Shown piece by piece: positions 4,821 through 5,474 of a DNA stretch of 5,474 bases (position 1 is the first letter of the stretch; each line of letters opens with the position of its first letter). Origin of the DNA: Candidatus Zixiibacteriota bacterium (GTDB lineage Bacteria; Zixibacteria; MSB-5A5; GN15; FEB-12); NCBI GenBank assembly GCA_029932795.1, contig JAOZPL010000156.1:1-5474 (forward strand), read 5' to 3'. The notes under the pieces are model-generated. The model searched no databases and was not told the DNA's origin. It was given only the letters and a program-made list of their open reading frames with translations. The position numbers and the translations under genes were made by a program.

Positions 4821-5474
4821 ATGAACGAAAAAGTTAGAAAAGAGACAATCCTCTCAGGGATGCAGCCGACAGGATCGCTTCATGTCGGCAACCTCGAAGG
4901 AGCCCTGCGCAACTGGGTCCGTCTGCAGGAAAACTACTGGATGTACCTGTGTATTGTTGACTGGCATTCCCTGACCGGTGGATGCGCTGATGTCGCCGAC
5001 CTGAAGGAGAGAATCTTTCAAATGGCGGTTGATTTCCTGGCGGCGGGCCTTGACCCGGAGAAATGCGCCATATTTATTCAGTCGGAAGTGAAAGAGCATG
5101 CCGAATTGCACCTGATCTTTTCCATGCTCATCTCCGTGCCCACGCTGACTCGTCTGCCAACTTACAGGGAAAAACTGAAGGAGCTCGATTCGTATGGTTT
5201 CCTCGGTTACCCTGTATTGCAGGCGGCGGATATCTGCCTGTACAATGCTCACAAGGTGCCGGTGGGGAAGGACCAGGAAAAGCATATCTGGTTGGCCAAT
5301 GATCTGGCCAAGCGGTTTAACAGCATCTACAGGAAGACGTTTGTCGAACCGGAGGCTCTGCTGACCGAGATTCCACTCATACTTGGTTCCGATAACCGGA
5401 AGATGTCCAAGTCATTTGACAACCATCTCCCGATCGATTTTACCGAGAAGGAAACCGAAAAAAGGATCAAGGCT
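4821..5474 (+). CDS. trpS: Tryptophanyl-tRNA synthetase, N-terminal 218 residues (runs off the window)
   Basis: The reading frame is open from ATG 4821 to the last base, giving 218 codons of a protein usually near 330 residues, so the C-terminal tRNA-binding part lies outside. It is a class I synthetase that charges tRNA-Trp with tryptophan in the cytosol. The HIGH-type motif is P-T-G-S-L-H-V-G-N at 16-24, and KMSKS is intact at 194-198, close to its place in other bacterial TrpRS. Y-P-V-L-Q-A-A-D at 130-137 includes Asp137, aligned with the aspartate that recognises the tryptophan indole nitrogen, and G-K-D-Q at 149-152 lies in the active-site region. The sequence K-E-H-A-E-L-H at 91-97 recalls the TrpRS type of Thermotoga- and Aquifex-like bacteria rather than that of E. 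coli. The gene has its own promoter candidate and a weak, hairpin-covered ribosome binding site. Confidence 0.97.
   Translation, partial: MNEKVRKETILSGMQPTGSLHVGNLEGALRNWVRLQENYWMYLCIVDWHSLTGGCADVADLKERIFQMAVDFLAAGLDPEKCAIFIQSEVKEHAELHLIFSMLISVPTLTRLPTYREKLKELDSYGFLGYPVLQAADICLYNAHKVPVGKDQEKHIWLANDLAKRFNSIYRKTFVEPEALLTEIPLILGSDNRKMSKSFDNHLPIDFTEKETEKRIKA

Noticed and set aside
1..5474. CRISPR array, tRNA, rRNA, insertion sequence, toxin-antitoxin or defence system
   Set aside because: I saw no regularly spaced repeats, no cloverleaf or CCA-ended structure, and no transposase or paired toxin-antitoxin genes. The HNH protein alone does not make a defence system.

Overview
The window is a compact bacterial chromosome segment of 5474 bp with moderate GC content. 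All six supported genes are on the + strand. Two adjacent genes encode degenerate FlgD-type beta-sandwich domains, a fold common in secreted proteins of FCB-related lineages such as the candidate phyla Zixibacteria, KSB1 and Cloacimonetes. One promoter candidate carries a TAnnTTTG-like element, as in Bacteroidetes, while the trpS promoter candidate is of the classical sigma70 type. I favour an uncultivated FCB-related bacterium, but with low confidence because no rRNA or other strong phylogenetic marker is present.

Layout. (1) 68-1158: a two-gene unit with a 4-base ATGA overlap, encoding an exported protein with two FlgD-like domains and a small lipoprotein. (2) 1302-2675: a full-length NtrC-type sigma54 activator, closed by two consecutive hairpin terminators (2682-2747). 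(3) 2676-2996: a 321-base gene-free stretch holding those terminators, an inverted repeat, a 12-bp palindrome, a promoter candidate, further small palindromes and a possible alternative hairpin just before the next gene. (4) 2997-3515: a stand-alone HNH endonuclease. (5) 3657-4208 and 4312-4695: a flavin-reductase-like protein and a small VOC (glyoxalase-fold) protein, separated by two hairpins without a T tract. (6) 4821 to the window end: the first 218 codons of trpS, preceded by its own terminator and promoter candidates.

How the genes relate. Only the first pair looks obligately co-expressed (overlapping ATGA, shared domain fold, both predicted to leave the cytoplasm). The sigma54 activator has no histidine kinase beside it and I found no -24/-12 promoter in the intergenic stretches I read. 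The HNH, flavin reductase, VOC and trpS genes look like independent housekeeping or accessory genes, several with their own promoter candidates. I see no CRISPR array, tRNA, rRNA, insertion sequence, toxin-antitoxin pair or recognisable defence island. The window reads as largely ordinary. The least explained items are the FlgD-like/lipoprotein pair and the palindrome-rich leader of the HNH gene.
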